Origin: Xanthostigma xanthostigma
Taxonomy: Eukaryota > Arthropoda > Insecta > Raphidioptera > Raphidiidae
Assembly (NCBI GenBank): GCA_963575645.1
Contig: OY754467.1
Coordinates: 20,543,001 to 20,607,000 of the forward strand
DNA length: 64,000 nt
Direction of reading: 5' to 3'
The notes beneath the pieces are model-generated. The model was given only the letters and a program-made list of their open reading frames with translations, did not search any database and was not told the DNA's origin. Numbering within the stretch: the first letter of the stretch is position 1; each line of letters begins with the position of its first letter. Positions 59,940 to 64,000 of this stretch are shown in pieces. The position numbers were made by a program, and so were the translations under genes.

Positions 59940-62900
59940 TATGCCACCAGGTTTCATCTTTTAATCGTCTAATATTTCGAAAAGGATCATTATCACTCAA
60001 AATTATTAGTTATTTTTCGCACTAATATAATCAGTACAACTTTTAAACGCAGGCAAAAATTCAGCAGTTAATTCTTTAGAAAACAAAAAACAACAATAAA
60101 GTATAAACCAGTGGTTGAAAAAAATATTAGGTACTTCAGTCACAACATACTTAAGGTTATCCCCAGTTAATTTAAATATTTTTTAGAGCTATACTTAATT
60201 TTCACCATTTCAATCGAGTGGGTGTTTAAATAAAATGAGGTATTAAAAATATGATAACTATTCTTTTTTATTTTATTTTTTCAGAAACGATTTGTTTTTT
60301 CAAACAAAACCAAATCACACTGGCGAAGTTTACCATCAAGGAATGAAAACGCAGTTGTTATAATCCTTGTTAAATATTTTAGAATATTGCAGTTAAAAAT
60401 AATACATTCAACAAAATAATGGAAAATGTTTTTAGAATCGACATATTCCCCATTTCGAAAATAGCGCAGTGGCTTAAACAACACTGATATAAAAATATTT
60501 TGCATGAGGCATGATCTAAACTAAAATTAAAAAGAACAGTTTTACATTAGTTTAAACAAAAATATTGTACTTAACAATAGATTTTTTTGTATAATTTAAA
60601 TAATTTTTTCATTTGGAGGAGGGGAACTATTATTTTATACTAATAATAGGATAGTTTGGATTTATTTGTTAAATATACCTACAGTCAAAATATTTTGATG
60701 AATAATGCATGAACTTTTATCAAAACGCGATATGAAACGTAAAAATGTTTTGTCAAAGTATTTTGCCCTGATATTTCGAATAAAGCAGACAATTGTTTTA
60801 AACTTTTTTAAATAACGTGTACTTCTAGTCATAGATTTCACATAGTAAATAATATAAAAATATTACATCACTTTATTTGTTTGTTCAAACTTATACATTT
60901 TTTTAATTGATTTTTAAAGAGGATAGATTTTTATGTTCATAAATGTCCAAATTTATATAATATAGAGTACAATAAAAATGTTCTAATTTTTTTTTGTAAA
61001 TTACTTTTGAGTAAAAATTCTGATCCATCAGGTTCTTTCTTACAAGTAAAATTGTCTATCTTCTTTTTAAATTAATTTTATTTCATTGGTTATTCTGTTT
61101 ATTTAGGGCTGTAGGAATGTAAAATTAACCTAAAAATGCCCGATTTATTATTTAGTTTTTTAAGTCTAGTCATAATACGGTTTCCGCTTTTGAACATGTA
61201 CTTCATTCCAAATTTACTGAAATGTGCTGAAAATGAAAAATATGGTCATATCAACATTAATGACCATCTACCGACTAAAACAGACTTTAATGTAAAATTA
61301 CGTTGCTACATTTATCATCACAAAAGTATTTTTAGGTTTCAAAACATAACTTATTAAGTTAAATATTTATAAATTTATCCGACATATTATATTGGAAAGC
61401 AATTTAATGTAAAACGAGCGATGCAACTTTGGAACAACCGGAAATGAAAAAAAATAGAGCAACTTCCGATCACCATCTTCAATAATGACACGATTGTTCG
61501 ATTGCTTGCATCTTTGATCTTATTTTACACAAAGTTGTCAGTGTATTTTGATTTCTGCTTTGTTAAAATAAAGGTAATGCTTAATTTGAAAACGGACGGT
61601 GTTAACAACAATGGTCTTTTCTTCCGCTTTATCCCTTCTTGAAAATACTGTCCTTAAATTAAACTCTCTTTTTAAATACCCTGGCAGTTTTAAAAATTAC
61701 ATATTTAAATCTTTTTTCTGATTTAAATAATATAAAATACGACGGCGGTTCTTAAGGTACCGCTAAATAAAAATACTAGTGTGACATTTGTTACAGATTC
61801 AAGCCATTCTCAGATTGATTTGAATCTGTGCCGACACTCGGTCGGCCGATGTACTGACATTGGCCGATTGAGTCATTAATAAAATGTTATTTAAAATAAG
61901 AATAATTAAAATTAAGGGATATAGGTGGCTGTCAGGATAAAATATTTAAACATAAATTTTAAATCGTAACTCAACAAATAACTTAATTATCAAAAATTTC
62001 CATGAAATTTTCATTTCTAAAATAAAAAAAGAGATGTACGTCAATATGGAATCAGCCAACAGTAGTTCCATATCGATTCGATTGGTTCATTCATATTTGA
62101 CGCACATTTATTGTGTTTTTTGAATCGACTGACCATCGAACGCATTCCGACTTCGGTCACCTGCATTTAATGGCTAGTCTTCCGAGTGTTTTTGCGCGTC
62201 AAAAATAAATCGACGCGAAAAAATACTTGTCATTTAGTATTTAATAATAATTTAAATTCGATATACAGTAAAGTAATAAAAACGACGATATAATAGTCGA
62301 TAAGTATCTAATATTTATTATTGCAGACAATAAAAGTCTGTATTTAATTATTCACTTTAGTCGACCATGTCCGGTTGAACTTATCAACTTCCGGCTATGG
62401 CCGCCATGTTTTGTCTTATTATTAAAAATAAATAAAGCTTTCTGTGACTATTGCTTAGCTCTTAGTGAATTTAGAATAGATTTTTGTGTGTTACATACTA
62501 TTATTATAACACTACCTATTGTAACTTAACACCATTATTGAGTAAGTATAACCAAGACCTTACAGATTAATATTGTTAAGTTCAATTTCATAGCTACTGC
62601 GTCATAATATTTCGGGTCTTGGTTTATAATTATCGATATATTCACTTTTAATATTCTAATAAGACAACAAATATCTTTCTTAGAATAGAATTACAAACAA
62701 GAGAGGAAAAATGGATTAAAAACAAAAATCTACTTTAAAATATATTATATTTAAAGATGAAAGTATTATATAGATTAGCTTCAAATGGTCTATCTTTAAT
62801 TATACCTATCTATGCAGTCTTATATTATTATTATTATATGGACAAATGTTCTGGTTCTAACTAATAAAATTATTAATTAATTAACACTCTATGGATTAGT

Positions 62901-63797
62901 AACATACATAATATTCTTTCGCACTATTTTGTCGCAAAATGTTTCTATTTTAAATGGATATGTAATTTATTATTGACAAATTGTAAGCAAGAACACCACT
63001 ATTGAACCAGCAACAGTTTGTTTAATATCCAAAACTTGTTAAGTAGCTTTAGTTTGAATAAAAAGTAATATATTTATTATTGAAAACTATTTATTAAATT
63101 ATACATCTCCTAACAAGTGAATGAAGAAAAACAATATTTTCTGACATATAAATAATTAATCAGTGAATAACTACAATTGATTGCAAGAACAGAAACAAAA
63201 TTGCATTAAATCAACAAAATACGACTACATTTTCAGCGTTTAACAGCACAGTGTTATGAAATCGTAAAAAAATAAAGTATGTTCAAAAGCGAAAAACGTA
63301 CCTATTTAATAAAGAGTACTAGTAGATACATTTTAATTTCTTAATATTACACATATTTTATTATTATTTCTTTGGATATTCAATTCGTAATAAAATAGTT
63401 TTAAAAATATTGATACCTTTTAAAAATCTTGTATTGAAATGTAATGTGTTAAAGTAATCATATTAATAAAATAATTACAAATAATAGAACATCTGTTTTT
63501 TTTTTATTTTTCTTAGGAAGTTACATAAATAAAGTCATGAAATTACGTAGGTACAATAAACGTATTTCAAACTGGAACAAGCAGTTACCAATTTTGTTTT
63601 AATTGGGACGGTTGTTCAGTGTTTAGATTTCAAAATACTAGTAAATTGATAGGTATTAATTTTTTATTTACACATGTATGGAGATAAGACTAGGAAAATA
63701 TGTTTTTTTATATGGCAGATGTGTCCATGCATAAAAGTGTATTCAGCAATAATTTTAATATTTTTACTGCGTAAAAAATAGTTTCTTTTGTAACATA
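59940..63797. other. AT-rich DNA, nothing firmly assigned
   Basis: A hairpin CAGATTCAA/TTGAATCTG lies at about 61795-61829, followed by CGGCCGATGTACTGACATTG. ACTTCCGGCTATGGCCGCCA at 62389 is an isolated GC-rich patch. No coding similarity was seen in nearly 4 kb. Confidence 0.45.
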
Positions 63798-63998
63798 ATG
63801 GAGTGGATTGGGAATTTCAATCCGGTGTGTCTCGAATCGAAAAATGTTTTCTACAAAAACTGTAGAGTCGAGCTCCCCCGACATTTTGATATAGTTTGTG
63901 ACCGCATATCGGAGAGGCGGCGGGGGATATGCCGCTTTAAAGATCCGGAAAACCCGTTTTTGCCCTATAACTTGGCCATTTATATTGGGGGGTTTTGA
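63798..63998 (+). other. Open frame of 66 codons at the window end, unrecognised
   Basis: Starts ATGGAGTGGATTGGG and ends TGA at 63996. The predicted peptide (MEWIGNFNPVCLESKNVFYK...) is GC-richer than its surroundings, has four Cys and no recognised domain. The closing TTGGCCATTTATATTGGGGG resembles repetitive DNA more than a gene. It may continue as a repeat beyond the window. Confidence 0.25.
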
Positions 63999-64000
63999 GT

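Noticed and set aside
62380-62420. ACTTCCGGCTATGGCCGCCA as a promoter (ETS and YY1-like motifs on the minus strand)
   Set aside because: Single short match in a long AT-rich stretch without an adjoining exon; chance occurrence cannot be excluded.

Overview
This window looks like nuclear DNA from an insect (at least an arthropod). It is strongly AT-rich, has almost no coding capacity, and is densely packed with decayed and younger transposable elements. Three things point to an insect: one clear host exon matching the C-terminus of the Drosophila Ggamma30A (Gγe) class of heterotrimeric G-protein gamma subunits; many Helitron copies with the A^T target and CTAG-T ends common in insect genomes; and tRNA-derived scraps. 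The repeat style fits Lepidoptera or Hemiptera. I cannot settle the order from the sequence alone.

The only confident host gene piece is the last coding exon of the Gγ gene at 52330-52435 (+). It has a textbook acceptor upstream and a CaaX prenylation box before the stop. No upstream Gγ exon was found by eye. The 52 kb before this exon is therefore either a very long, transposon-filled intron or intergenic DNA. The 3' UTR probably follows, with poly(A) signals near 53210-53234.

Layout. 1-5 kb: foldback elements, a hAT-type MITE with a perfect 8-bp target duplication, a tRNA-Ile-like remnant, and a small GC-rich island. 6.3-7.4 kb: two abutting Helitrons, the first holding a tRNA-like sequence. 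8-9 kb: a 0.6-kb palindromic element. 10.8-14.3 kb: a hAT-like element and a Helitron, each split by a copy of one repeat family that I read as Helentron/HINE-like (ends GACGTGATAACGTC and CAGACAACCAA, inserted in T-runs). 15-18.2 kb: a MITE and a foldback-within-foldback. 18.3-19.3 kb: a degraded Jockey/I-like LINE tail and a dispersed repeat. 21.4-22.2 kb: a Harbinger element that keeps only the N-terminal part of its transposase. 22-34 kb: hairpin MITEs, hAT elements, and further copies of the dispersed families. 34-46 kb: a tRNA-Gly pseudogene, several hAT elements and short Helitrons. 46-57 kb: three elements flanked by TTAA, a further HINE-like copy, and the Gγ exon. 58-60 kb: a 1.9-kb long-TIR element with five internal tandem repeats. 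60-64 kb: AT-rich DNA with little recognisable content.

No intact autonomous transposon, no LTR retroelement and no CRISPR array was recognised. The most interesting material is (i) the Gγ exon with a transposon ending just upstream of its branch point, (ii) the HINE-like family with near-identical copies 22 kb apart and one tandem copy, and (iii) the nested and cruciform palindromic elements.
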